Origin: Catonia carolina
Taxonomy: Eukaryota; Arthropoda; Insecta; Hemiptera; Achilidae
Length of the DNA stretch: 64,000 nt
Assembly (NCBI GenBank): GCA_035578175.1
Contig: JAQMRL010000003.1
Location: 95,029,969-95,093,968, forward strand
Direction: 5' to 3'
The notes beneath the pieces were generated by a model. It made no database searches, was not told where the DNA came from, and saw nothing but the letters and a program-made list of their open reading frames with translations. Of this stretch, positions 1-10,121 are shown in pieces (positions within the stretch are counted from its first letter, which is position 1; the number at the start of each line of letters is the position of its first letter). Both the position numbers and the translations under genes were made by a program.

Positions 1-528
1 CATTTTAATAAAACAAAAATATTTTTCAAATTTGAAATACTATTTCACAATTAGCAAAAATTGAACAATAGTTTGATTTTTAAATTTAAAATCACAGTAT
101 AGTTATAATTATACATTAACCTCCATGTCACAAAATTTAAAACTAGTAAAGTAGAAGTGACTGATTGCCTCAAAAATATTATTCATTTATTTATTTTCTT
201 TCATTTTTTGTTTTATAATCAACTATTGTACAAATTAATGCAGATAATAAATAAAAAATATGAAAATAATAAATAAAACAAATGCTGGGCCTAACCGGTA
301 ATTGAACCCAACAATTTGGGCTCAACACAACACCTACAAAAGGTTTTGTTAGCGCCTTCCACTTGCAATTTTTAGTTGAATCCATCTTTGGATAAAGATA
401 TAGTTTACAAATTATTTCATTGCCCTAACTATAGTACCTTGCATGAAAATGGGCTTAAATCGCTACCCGAACTACTTTATTACGATCAGTAAATTCACAC
501 GAATTATCTAATTCTATCGGGTATTGAA
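1..528. other. AT-rich intergenic DNA, nothing recognised
   Basis: Low-complexity AT-rich sequence. I see no recognisable coding motif, RNA gene or repeat family member here before the TTC tract. Confidence 0.5.
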
Positions 529-549
529 CTTCTTCTTCTTCTTCTTCTT
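529..549 (+). repeat. (TTC)n microsatellite, tail of a LINE 3' end
   Basis: About seven TTC/CTT units. Read on the minus strand it encodes a glutamate run that continues the reading frame of the adjoining LINE fragment, so it is best seen as the (GAA)n tail of that element. Confidence 0.8.
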
Positions 550-705
550 GTGCCCAATCGTTCCGAATGTTGGCGACCATCATAGCAATTCTTACTTTGT
601 TCATTGTACTGCGAAATAGCTCTTCTGAGGTTTTTCCAAAACAAGTTTTCAGATTTCAAAGCCATTACATACTTCTTCAGCTAGGTCCTCGCTTTCCTAG
701 TATTT
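529..705 (-). pseudogene. 3'-terminal fragment of a LINE ORF2
   Basis: On the minus strand a frame reads through SEELFRSTMNKVRIAMMVAN and IRNDWAQ, then straight into a glutamate run from the GAA tail. This Ala-Asn-Ile-Arg-Asn type of C-terminus before an acidic run is familiar from reverse-transcriptase ORFs of arthropod LINEs. Only the last few dozen codons remain and everything upstream has gone, as expected for 5'-truncated insertion. A related but more decayed copy lies at 24610-25290. The clade cannot be assigned from so short a piece. Confidence 0.6.
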
Positions 706-1709
706 ATCTTAGGTATATATAACCAGAGTTTGGAAGCTAACTGATTAACCCACTACAATACCGGTAGGCCTAATTTCATTAATCCCACTAGGAAATTTTA
801 TCATAGATAAGTCAAAAGTCAAAAGGGAATTTATTTAAGCTTATTTTAAACATTCAATTACATCGAATTTTTTGAAACCTTTATCAGAAATTTTAATGAA
901 ACTTCCATCATTTATTAAAATATTTTCAATCACGAAAGCCAGATTCATGTGCCGGAATAATTTCACTCTCTTCAAGGCGGTTAAACAGACGAGACAAAAG
1001 GGGTCGTTCAAATAGTTTGGAAAACCCTTTGTTAGATTTATTACGAGGCGATACATTTTTGATTAATTATTTACGATTTTAAAAATCAATAGTTTTGTTA
1101 AATTTGAAACATATCGAGCACTCTGTGTTAGGACCCTATACCTAAACTCGGGGTATCAGGGAATGATAACCGCTCCGGGTTTTCCCTTAAGGGTACCCGG
1201 AACGGAGAAAATTGAAAATTTTCACATACCCGGTTTTTTGCACATTATTGAAATTCAGAGATTTTTGCATCCAATGATATACAATTTGTTGGTGTTTTTC
1301 AATTTTTATACCCCCCCCCCAAAAAAAACTTAATAATATGTTGAACCCTTACGTTATTTTCTAAAAGTTACCAGTTTGCATAAAAATCTCTGTTTTTCAA
1401 TGGCAATAGATACATTCATAATTTATTTTTATATTTCACGATATTTTTTGTTTGAAAACTTTAAGTTCGCATTAGACTAGCGAGTGTAACACATTGAATC
1501 CTGTGTACAATAAAAATCTCAGGTCGTCGTGTTTGTAACCTTTCATATCCTAACTATTTTGCATTACTTATAATGATGTGTTCTCTTTTAGATTTTTTTG
1601 CACGGCCTTTTATACTATAATATCAATGTACTGAGTTAATATTACGATAAAATAATTTGTTTGAAAATTTATTTCCCACTTAAATAGGTAAAAGATTATG
1701 ATTTTCAAA
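706..1709. other. Intergenic DNA without recognised genes
   Basis: AT-rich sequence with a poly-C/poly-A junction at about 1311-1328 and a compact palindrome at 1169-1207. A 71-codon minus-strand open frame (841-1056) matches no family I know and is within chance expectation for such DNA. Confidence 0.45.
1169..1207. repeat. GC-rich nested palindrome
   Basis: Nested inverted repeats: CCGGGT pairs with ACCCGG, the centre is CCCTTAAGGG, and the flanks are CCGCT and AACGG. This could form a small cruciform in an AT-rich background. It resembles the end of a DNA element, but no partner end was found. Confidence 0.5.
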
Positions 1710-1720
1710 AGAGGAAATTT
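1710..1720. repeat. Target-site duplication, 3' side of the jockey-type element
   Basis: AGAGGAAATTT directly precedes the T-run that represents the element's poly(A) tail. The same 11 bases occur at 6054-6064, next to the element's 5' end. Confidence 0.85.
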
Positions 1721-1738
1721 TTTTTTTCTCTTTAATTC

Positions 1739-1744
1739 TTTATT
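1739..1744 (-). promoter_or_regulatory. Polyadenylation signal of the jockey-type element
   Basis: AATAAA on the minus strand lies about a dozen bases upstream of the A-tract at 1718-1727, the normal spacing for a cleavage signal. The 3' UTR runs from the ORF2 stop at 1865 down to this point. Confidence 0.7.
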
Positions 1745-1864
1745 TACAACTGTAAAATGTTACAACAAGCAAAAGTGATGATTATCGTGATTATGTAAAT
1801 GACATAATAGGCATGAGAGGGGTAGGGCCCCCATTGGTGCCTCCCCAAGAATGAAATGTGTATA

Positions 1865-4558
1865 TCAAATTAGCATGTCTCTACTCCAGCGTCTTTTAAG
1901 GCGTCTAGGAGGATTGTCAGGTAAATGGACGGAGGAAAGTGAACGCACCAGGGGGTTCTCGTGATCGTGTGACTTGTCGTGAAAGCGTTTGTATAGGTAT
2001 TCAATGGAATTTTGTACAAGTGGTGTTTTCAAATCTGTATGTAAGGTTTTGTTGCTAACGTAAAGAGGTGCTTTTGCTATAAGGCGTAATGTTTTTGACT
2101 GGAATGCTTGAATTCGTTGCAAGTTAAGAGGGTTTGGTTGAACCGTAGATTTGGGATCCGTAGGTCCAAATAGGTTTCAAAAGAGAACAATATATGCGTA
2201 ATTTTTGTGCCATTGGTAATTTTGATCGTTTGTGAAGTAGGGAATATAGAAGTTTAAGTCGGGAATTCAGTAATAAACGTTTCCGTTTGATATGTGTGCC
2301 CCAAGTTAGTCGTTTATCAAAAGTCAGACCGAGATACTTGACCGTATCTGTTTTTGTGAGAGGTTCATTGTCTATGTATACTGGTGGGCAATCACCATGA
2401 CGGAGTGTGAAAGTTACGTGAAGGGATTTTGTCGTATTAAGTTTCATTTTCCATGTTTTACACCATTCGTGTATAAGATTGAGATGATGTTGGAGTGTTA
2501 GTGAAGCATGTATATAGTTTTGGTCTCGGGCTAATACCGCTGTGTCGTCAGCGTAGGTAGCAGTGAGGGTCTGGGGTAGGGTCGGTAGGTCTGAAGTGTA
2601 TACAGAATAGAGAAGTGGGGCTAAAATTGAGCCCTGAGGCACGCCGGCTAAGACAATAAAGAAATTTGAGTAAGATGATCCTAAACGAATTCTAAAGAAT
2701 CTGTCAGATAGGAAGGAATTTATGATAAGGTAGTAGGTAAATGGTAGTATTTCTTTTAGTTTGTGTAAGAGACCTGTATGCCAAACTCTGTCAAAAGCTT
2801 GAGCGACATCTAGGAAACCTGCGGACACATACATCTTTTGTTCCATAGATGAAGCTATGTAATCAGTCACCCTGTGCAGTTGTTGTGTAATGGAGTGTTG
2901 AGTGCGGAATCCGAATTGATGTGGAGGTAGTATATCATGAACCAGCGGAAGAATGCGCTTGTAAAAGAGTTTTCGAAAATTTTTGAAGGTACTGAGAGGA
3001 GGCTTATTGGTCGGTAGGAGGAAGGTAAGTGAAAAGGTTTGTTCGGTTTTTGTATCATTACTATTTCTGCATACTTCCACTGAGTGGGGAAATGTGTCGT
3101 GCGCAATATACTATTGAAGATTATAGTAAGGAGAACGAGCGCTTTCCGCGGTAAGTGTTTAAGTATGTCAGCTGTTATTAAATCATATCCCGGTGACTTC
3201 TTACGTGGTAATCTCGAAATTTCAGATTTTACTTCGGAGGGGTGAAAGTATTTCGGCGTGAGGGATAATTGAAGCGGTTCATCTAGAGACTGAGTAACGC
3301 GTTGGTGATGTACAGATTGGATGTCGTTATGGGGAGTGAATGTTTCAGAAAGATGTCTACCAAAGCATTCAGCTTTGTCGTCATCAGTTATTAGCCAGGG
3401 TCCGTCACCCACCCTAAGGGGCATCGATGTCGTGTGATGCCGTAGTAGGCGTTTTGTGCTGCGCCAGAGACTACCATCCTTCTCGTTCAGAGTTCCAGTA
3501 TAATTTTCGTATAAGCGGGTGTTGTGTGTTTGAATTCGCTGTTTCAGCTCGTTTGTCAGCCGGTTTAAGCGACGTTTATCAGATGGTAGGCGAGTTCTCT
3601 GCCAAGTGTTACGGGCGCGGCGTTTTTCACGAATAAGTTCTCTGATATGAGTGGGATAGTGTGGCGCGTCTGGGACATTTGGACGGTATGGCAGTGATGC
3701 CTTCCATGCACACTGTTGAACAGAGGTAGTAAATAAATCAACTGCATCATCTACCTCCGTGTCCGTTTTAATTGATAATGGGATATCTAAGGCGTGTTCT
3801 AAATTGAACTGGAAGAGATCCCAATCCATAGGCCCGGGAGTAAGACTCGGTCTGTGTTCTGTAGAGACTGGTTGGTCTGAAACCGTTAAAAGTATGGGGG
3901 AATGATCTGATGAGAGGTAATTTACTGTGGTTATTTCAATAGGAAGGTGTGATAGATTCTTACAAACAAAAAAGTCAAGGAGGTCTGGTAATTTGGTACG
4001 CGCGGAGGGCCAGTATGTTGGACTATCTGGAGAAATATAATGTAGATGATTTTCTGTTATAGCTTTTAGTAAATTTCTGCCCCTGGGAGAACATACACGG
4101 GATCCCCACTGTATGTGCTTACCGTTCCAGTCTCCTCCAATAAGAAACCGATTACCTAGACTATTAAAGAAATCTCTAAACATTTGGGAATTTATGATGT
4201 GTCTAGGAGGACAATACACTGATCCTATGGTAAAACTTATGCTCTTGCATTGCAAATTTATCAGGGTCGCTTGGACATGAGGAGTGGAAAAAGGTGTTAA
4301 AACATTGTGTGTGATTGAGGATTTGACTAGTATGGCCGTACCCCCATGGCTTGTACCATCGGGATGATCGGTCCGATAGATCCTATAGTCGCGAATATAA
4401 AATCGAGACCTAGCTGTAAGATGTGTCTCTGAGATGAGGGCTACGTCAATACGGTGAGAATGTAAATATATGTCTAACTCAGTTTTGCGTTTCGTCAGAC
4501 CGTTTGCATTCCAAAGGAGAACTGTCAGTGAATTTGCAGTGAGTAAATTAATGGCCAT
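1865..4558 (-). pseudogene. ORF2: endonuclease/reverse transcriptase, two frameshifts
   Basis: Replication enzyme of the retrotransposon: it nicks target DNA and copies the element RNA there. The span is about 898 codons, a usual length for jockey ORF2. The N-terminal apurinic-type endonuclease shows WNANGL (residues 16-21), ISETH (42-46), GGDWN (141-145) and SSDHS (216-220). The reverse transcriptase shows FLDVAQAFDRVWHTGL, GVPQGSILAPLLYS and the catalytic YADD at about 2544-2555. The C-terminus carries LQRIQAFQSKTLRLI. A missing A near 2971-2974 breaks the frame just after KIFE. An extra base near 2124-2128 breaks it again after GSTKPS. The start ATG is inside the end of ORF1. The catalytic residues survive, so only the frame breaks appear inactivating. 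Confidence 0.93.
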
Positions 4559-5894
4559 AACTGTTACTTAAAGACTGTGTAATGTGGGATATGTGTGTAG
4601 CGAGCGAGAAAAGAGGCTGGAGGAGTTGATTTAGTTGAACCAATAAATTTAAAATCTGATCAACATTAGGTATCTGGGGAGAAGATTGAGGCCCTACCTG
4701 TGAATTATGAGGGTGAAGATGACGATGATTGTGTGTCCATGAATGATGTTTGTTTCTCTCCTGTGAGGTGGGTGGTTGTGGTGTTAAAGTCACTGAAACC
4801 GGCGATTCAGACGGTGGTAACTGATGAGTTGAATGTTGGCGTGATGATGGAGTTAGGGTAGGTGTTTTTGTTGGTAGTTGCGGCAGAGGTGGAAAATCTT
4901 CCGGTTTCGGTGTGGCTGGTTGGTTGGAAGTATGTTTCGGTTGTGGTTGTGTGAAACGGTTTCGACTAGCTCGCAGGTGTTTATGAACTTCGCAGCCTCT
5001 GTAATTTGCTGGGTGATCTTTTCCACAGTTTGCGCAGGTGGCCGGTGACTGTCTCGTTTTACAACAACTGCCAGATTCGTGGCCGCCACCACACCTAACA
5101 CAGCGGTGAGGGTGACGGCAGTAAGATTTTGTGTGTCCAAAATTTTGACAGCGCGTACACTGTACAATTTCCCTCCGTTTATGTGGTTCCTCAACTGTAA
5201 TCCTGGTATATAATAAAGTTTTTATGTCGTATATTTTGCCATTGTACGTCTCCGGCTCTATATCGACGAAAAACATCGGCAAAGGTGTACGATCTCGGTT
5301 CGAAATTGCAAACACCGCATTTCGAACTACGTAACCCTTATCTTTGAGAGCCTCCGCTATTAGCTCTTTTGGCGTGGTATGATGTAATCCTTTAATGACA
5401 ATACGTTGTGCTCGTTGTTCCTGTAATTGGTACGTGTGAAACCGGGCGTTTCGGTCTTCCAAGTGATGGATGAATTGTCTGTATGTCGACAGTGAGGTTG
5501 GGTAGATGGTAACACCTTTGATACTTGATCGGAGTGAGAATGATTGCGGACCGCCTACTTCTTCCAACGATTTTACTAGTTGGGCGTAGTCTTGAACGTC
5601 CGTTAGGAAGATTGGTGGCGGTTTCTTGTCACGTTCAATGGATGGGTTTGCAGGTGTGTCAGGATCAGTCAGGACAGAAAATCGATTTTCTGTCGTCACG
5701 GATGGCTCTTCCAATGAAACCGAATCTGGCCGAGGTAGCTTCCTAGGGTCACTCCTAGAAACACCAGGGGCTGGCCGTTTCCTAGCAGGAACTGAATCCC
5801 ATTCTTGTAATAGGGTATGATGGCTGCCATTAGTGGAGTCTTGGTTAGGTTCAGAGTCCATAGTAAATATACTCGTACTAAATACAGAGTCCAA
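4548..5894 (-). CDS. ORF1: Gag-like RNA-binding protein with three zinc knuckles
   Basis: Intact 448-residue protein that would coat the element RNA and carry it to target chromatin. The first 100 residues are low-complexity and rich in proline, serine and acidic residues. Residues about 150-240 look like the RNA-recognition/PRE_C2HC region of jockey ORF1 proteins. Three Cys-His knuckles follow: CTRCQNFGHTKSYC (246-259), a CX2CX3HX4C (265-277) and a CX2CX3HX6C (287-301). The tail is rich in Pro, Thr, Gln and His. Methionines at positions 1 and 12 are both possible starts; the first is taken. The stop overlaps the ORF2 start by 11 bases. There are no stops or frameshifts, in contrast to ORF2. 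Confidence 0.92.
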   Translation of the reverse strand: MDSVFSTSIFTMDSEPNQDSTNGSHHTLLQEWDSVPARKRPAPGVSRSDPRKLPRPDSVSLEEPSVTTENRFSVLTDPDTPANPSIERDKKPPPIFLTDVQDYAQLVKSLEEVGGPQSFSLRSSIKGVTIYPTSLSTYRQFIHHLEDRNARFHTYQLQEQRAQRIVIKGLHHTTPKELIAEALKDKGYVVRNAVFAISNRDRTPLPMFFVDIEPETYNGKIYDIKTLLYTRITVEEPHKRREIVQCTRCQNFGHTKSYCRHPHRCVRCGGGHESGSCCKTRQSPATCANCGKDHPANYRGCEVHKHLRASRNRFTQPQPKHTSNQPATPKPEDFPPLPQLPTKTPTLTPSSRQHSTHQLPPSESPVSVTLTPQPPTSQERNKHHSWTHNHRHLHPHNSQVGPQSSPQIPNVDQILNLLVQLNQLLQPLFSLATHISHITQSLSNSYGH

Positions 5895-6053
5895 ATATAT
5901 TTACCTAAGAAATAAATAAACAACCCGCACAAGCACAGTTCTAAATTAAATAATTAGCACACATGAAAAAGCTCTTACATTATAAAAATTATAAAATAAC
6001 ACGAGCACAATGCTAAACACGGTTTGTTTACGTTTTGATCCAGCTGATCATCC
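5895..6053 (-). promoter_or_regulatory. 5' UTR and presumed internal promoter of the jockey-type element
   Basis: This 159-bp leader lies between the 5' boundary, fixed by the target-site duplication, and the ORF1 start. Jockey-type elements carry a TATA-less internal Pol II promoter here. No specific core motif can be named with confidence. Confidence 0.5.
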
Positions 6054-6064
6054 AGAGGAAATTT
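6054..6064. repeat. Target-site duplication, 5' side of the jockey-type element
   Basis: AGAGGAAATTT, identical to 1710-1720, followed by a genomic A-run. The match stops exactly at both ends of the element. Confidence 0.85.
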
Positions 6065-6820
6065 AAAAAAAAAAAATATTCTATCTTCCAAACAATATAT
6101 AAAGGTGCTACTAACTCAGTAGGTGCAGATCAGCCTGAGAAGTTAGCACAAAAAATTGGACAGGGTAACTCCCATAGTTTTTGAGAAAATGTTCCTTACA
6201 TTAACTTTACGGAGATGTGCATTCCAAGTACCGTTAAGAAAATTGATGATCAGAATTTCTGATTATCCAGACCCGATACTATCAAGTCCAGTTGAAAGCA
6301 AAATTACTGAACAAGAAAGTAAAAATTAATTAATTTTGCCTATGTATAAATTTAAGCAAATGAATTGTTAAAGTAATTGAATTTTGCACTGTCGTATTCA
6401 TAACATGAATTTTAATTACACCATAAATAAATACACACGAGTACACAAATATCTTCATTATTTAAATACCAGTAAATAAATTATGTTAAAGGCAGTTGGT
6501 TCTTTCAGATTCAATTTAATTTAAACCAGAGTCCATTTGTTTGTCCCTTGTTTTAATTAGAACACTAATGATGCCTAGTTTTTTTTTCTATTTAACTACC
6601 CTTCATTTACACATACACACAGCCAGACTACACAAAATAAACACAGTTTTAAAATACACGTATACACGTGCACAGAATTAATCAAATAAATTTAAAATAA
6701 CAAAACACAATAGCACAATAGTCCAGACGGCAATGAGTGAGAACTACGTTTCCTTCAATATATTATAGTACGAAAATGTATAGAACAAAGAAAAATTTAA
6801 TTACAATTATTAAAAACAAA
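6065..6820. other. AT-rich spacer, nothing recognised
   Basis: No coding or repeat motif was identified between the jockey insertion and the first M1 copy. Confidence 0.45.
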
Positions 6821-7757
6821 ATCTGGTGCGAAACACTCACACAACTTTCTCTTGTCAATGCAAATAATGAACAAAATAACCTAACATTAGTAATAAAACA
6901 ATAGAAATAAATAAAAAACTAACTTCAATAAACATAACCTAATTTTAATCATGTGTGAAAGACGCAAAATGAAAGTCAACCTTAGTTTGGCTTAAAAATA
7001 CGGAAAATCACTCTTTTAACTTAAACTAGGCTCTCTAGATAAAAATTTTTAAATAAAACTTGTAGATCTTTTAATTTCTTATAAATTTGATGATACACTT
7101 CTGTCGTAAAATGCATACTAAGGCTGAAATCTTAAAAAATCGATTTTTACACGTTTTCGTGAGAAAAAAAAACAGAAAATTGCTAATTACCGCTAAACTA
7201 AGCGTTACACAAAAAAAGTTTGAAATAAAAGTTGTAGGATTTTAAATTTTCTATAACTTTTATTTTATACATTTTTGGACTAAAATGCATATTGAAGGCG
7301 CAATCTAAAATAAACAATTTTTTTACGAGAAAACAGCCTTTTCACGAATTTCAGCAGACATGGCGCTTACCCTATCTTATAGAGCATAAAAACATTAGTA
7401 AAAGAGGCGGTTTTTAAAAAAAATTCGCAGAAGCCGTGTTTTGAGAAAATCGCAAAAAAGTGAAAAAAAAACACGAATAAACTACTAATTCCGGTAGACC
7501 CATTTTGATGAAAATGTTTATTTCGGGTCCTCTTGTGGTATCTAACTTAAGCTTTAAGTTTCAAGTTCGTACGATGTTCCGTTGTTGAGATATTGTGTTC
7601 ACACAACCACCCACACACACACACCAATCGCTAAAAACATGTTTATTGGGTTCAGGAGGGCTAAAAACGTGTAGTTTAGGTGAAAACTCAATTTGAAATA
7701 ATGACATGAAACAATACTTTCCTTTCTTATACATTCATATAGACAAGAGAAAGTAAT
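6821..7757 (+). mobile_element. M1 interspersed repeat, copy A (full length)
   Basis: Best reference copy of a non-coding family seen four times at length here. It opens with CTGGTGCGAAACACTCACAC and has ACTTTCTCTTGTC near the start, with its exact inverse GACAAGAGAAAGT at the end: a 13-bp subterminal inverted repeat. Inside, a module of about 150 bp occurs twice in tandem (about 7030-7200 and 7200-7340; landmarks are the AAATGCATA-type and ACTTTTRT-type blocks). The module is followed by a conserved block ending in a CACACA tract. No ORF. It is most like a non-autonomous DNA transposon, but the terminal structure is not classical. Confidence 0.7.
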
Positions 7758-8993
7758 AAATTACCAAAGAAAAATATTGCATAGTTGATCACAATTAATT
7801 CTTGGTGATTGATAGTTTCTTGGAATAACGAAAGGAAAGACACAAAGAATGGAAAAGGAGGAATCATTTAATTCAAAATCCAGAGAAATTTTTACGACCA
7901 CCTTCGTCCAATTGAGAGTTATGATGCGACCGCAATCTATATCATCCCATTTCTATCCTACACGAAAGTTTTATGTTCGAAATATTAGAAATTTTTCTTA
8001 TTTTTCTTTAGATTTCACAGTTTGTAGGAAAATATTTTATTGCCTCCTCTAAAGAAAAAAAGAAGGCACGAAGTAAGCAGACCTCTTCCGCAGATGTTTC
8101 CTAGAAGGCTATTTGTTTAAGAGAAGCAAGAATAGTAGTACTTCGCAACCCTTACTCCTATGGAAAACAGTTCGAATTCTGCCATCCACTCCCCTTAACT
8201 CACACTAGTACACTTACCCGTTTCACTGCCGTCATTTATTACTGCAACGAGGGGCGTTGCGAATAAATCACGTTTGTCAGTTTTCAACCATAAAGCTATT
8301 TATCCAGAACAAATAGAGCTTACGAAAATAAATATTCATTTGTTTACATGCCTATTTAAAAATACAACAAGACCATGTAATTACGTCTGGATAAATGAAA
8401 AAACCATAAATGAAATACGAAAGCTACATCATGACAATTTAAAATGTAAATATCTCTCCAAACGTTATCGTCAATAAAATACACAAGGTAATACTATACC
8501 AACTGTAAATATACGAGTCAGAGCAAAATAAACGGTACGACAAACTTCAATAATTTATCACTGATATTCAAGCAATACAATTATTTAATCAGTTTAAGGC
8601 CAATTTTGATGCTGCGTCTGAAACAAATCATAGTTTTATGTAGTAAACATTACCTGAAAATTCTAACCAAGCTGTAAAGGAGGCTGCCCGCCAACCACCT
8701 GTAACTATTGTCTGATCGTGAAGAATTTTGTAACTGGGGTGAAGCAAGGAGTCACTACAGTAAGTTTTAAAGTACAAGAAAGCATTAGATGTCTGAAAGT
8801 CTCTAGCTGAAAAAGTTGAGGGAAATTATGACCATCTAATTAAACACATGCGTGCAAAAATAGAGAATTTTTTATCTCGGCAAGCTTCACGAAGGACAGT
8901 ACAAGCACATTAACCATTTATACGCATCAATATGCTGATGTTTTTAGCATATATCACTCTACATGTCATCGTTTAAAACATATCATTACATAA
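7758..8993. other. Spacer with possible decayed coding sequence
   Basis: Mostly AT-rich. From about 8575 to 8915 the plus strand gives protein-like stretches in shifting frames, for example FNQFKANFDAASETNHSF and later SLAEKVEGNYDHLIKHMRAK. I cannot place these in a family. They may be a very old pseudogene or chance. Confidence 0.3.
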
Positions 8994-9311
8994 TTTTTTT
9001 TCTAATTCTTAATGTGTGTACGTTGCAATCTGCTCAATTCAGAATAATTATCAACCCCATGACCCACAGAGATGAGGATGATGTATTAATGAGGTGTAAT
9101 CTTTTACAGTATCAGACCGACCATTCCTGAGACAGTATGGTTAATTGAATGAACCCCAACCATCCAAGTACACCGGTAACCATTATCTAATATTCAAATC
9201 CGTATAAAAGTAACTACTTTTACTAGGTTTTGAACCAGAGACCATCGTCTCCAAAAATCAGTTGTTAAACTGCTGCCCCGCGCGACGAGTTTGCCTCTAG
9301 ATCAACCACGG
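8994..9311 (-). mobile_element. S2 tRNA-derived SINE, copy 1
   Basis: The tRNA-like head is at the right end (CTAGAGGCAAACTCG read on the minus strand), followed by a body with the family blocks ATTACCGGTGTACTTGGATG and ATCCTCATC, and a T-rich left end that is the A-tail. It matches the copies at 20.9, 48.2 and 48.7 kb, with moderate decay. Confidence 0.7.
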
Positions 9312-9475
9312 TTACTTTACTAGACGGTAGGGATCATCAACAATATGCGCAGTAACAAGCCCCGCCATCTGACGTCACTGGTCACCAGCGACAGCCGACG
9401 CACGATACGCACCGTGTCGGTCTGTGATGTTTACTAGTCTTAATACAGTCTGTAATACTTTACAAGCCTTTAATA

Positions 9476-10121
9476 ATGGTGTGCTGTGCGATTGCCGGAT
9501 GTTCTAATCACGATAGACACCAAAAGGAGTTAGGCAGTGTAAGTTTTATCGTTTCCCAAAGGCCATTGAAACTAGATTGAAGTGGATTGAAGTAGCATGC
9601 AAACGGGCCGACACATTTTCTGCTGATAGTGGTCGCGCGTGTTTAATACATTTTAACGAATCACATTATGTACGCGATTTAAAGTCTGAGTTGCTACATT
9701 TTCCATTAAAACGTGTCTTAAAGACGAATTCAGTCCCACATTTAAATTTGCCGATTTGTAGTGCCGTTCAACGTCCGCTAAACCTAACTTGTAGTGAACG
9801 TAAAAATCAAGCAGAGAAACGGTACGCTTGTAAAGAAGTTTATGATATTTTAAACTCATAATCCAATTACAACACTGGCAATTCACAAAATGAAAGGATA
9901 GCCTTAGAGAAAGGTAGGCCTCGTTTTAATGAAGAACCGCCAAATTTTAATGTTGCCCAGCCAGAGGAAACTGATCTCATAAAACGTGAAAACGCCGAAT
10001 TAAAAGAAGAAACAACTTACTTAGAAAAAAACTTCAGACTGCAAACGAAGAAGTATTAAAATTAAAATCGATTTCCCGTGTAAAATCGATTCCCGTAATA
10101 CCTAAACAGCTATGTTTGTAA
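9476..10121 (+). pseudogene. THAP-domain protein relic with coiled coil
   Basis: The start ATG gives MVCCAIAGCSNHDRH, the first half of a C2CH THAP zinc finger, a DNA-binding module of animal transcription factors and P-type transposases. After a one-base deletion near 9541 the next frame gives the matching FYRFPKAIE, LKWIEVACKR, the CLIH pair and a VPHLNLP closing motif. An in-frame TAA ends this at 9859-9861, yet the same frame continues with ENAELKEE-type heptads. A further frameshift near 10030 leads to LQTANEEVLKLKS. There are no introns across the domain, so this is a retropseudogene or a transposon-borne THAP gene. The upstream 160 bp are unusually GC-rich, with a TGACGTCA site near 9370. 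Confidence 0.7.

Larger units (their letters stand above)
1721..6053 (-). mobile_element. Near-complete jockey-clade non-LTR retrotransposon
   Basis: The element is 4.33 kb and has the canonical order on the minus strand: short 5' UTR, ORF1 (zinc-knuckle Gag-like), ORF2 (endonuclease plus reverse transcriptase), 3' UTR with AATAAA, and a poly(A) tract. An 11-bp duplication (AGAGGAAATTT) sits immediately outside both ends, which fixes the boundaries and shows target-primed insertion. Two single-base frameshifts in ORF2 are the only lesions I can see. ORF1 is open throughout. Together these suggest a full-length and fairly young insertion. Clade assignment rests on the ORF1 Cys-His knuckles and the ORF2 endonuclease and RT motifs. 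Jockey is most likely, but a related clade is possible. Confidence 0.92.

Noticed and set aside
841..1056. 71-codon minus-strand open frame as a host gene.
   Set aside because: No motif, AT-biased composition, and a length expected by chance.
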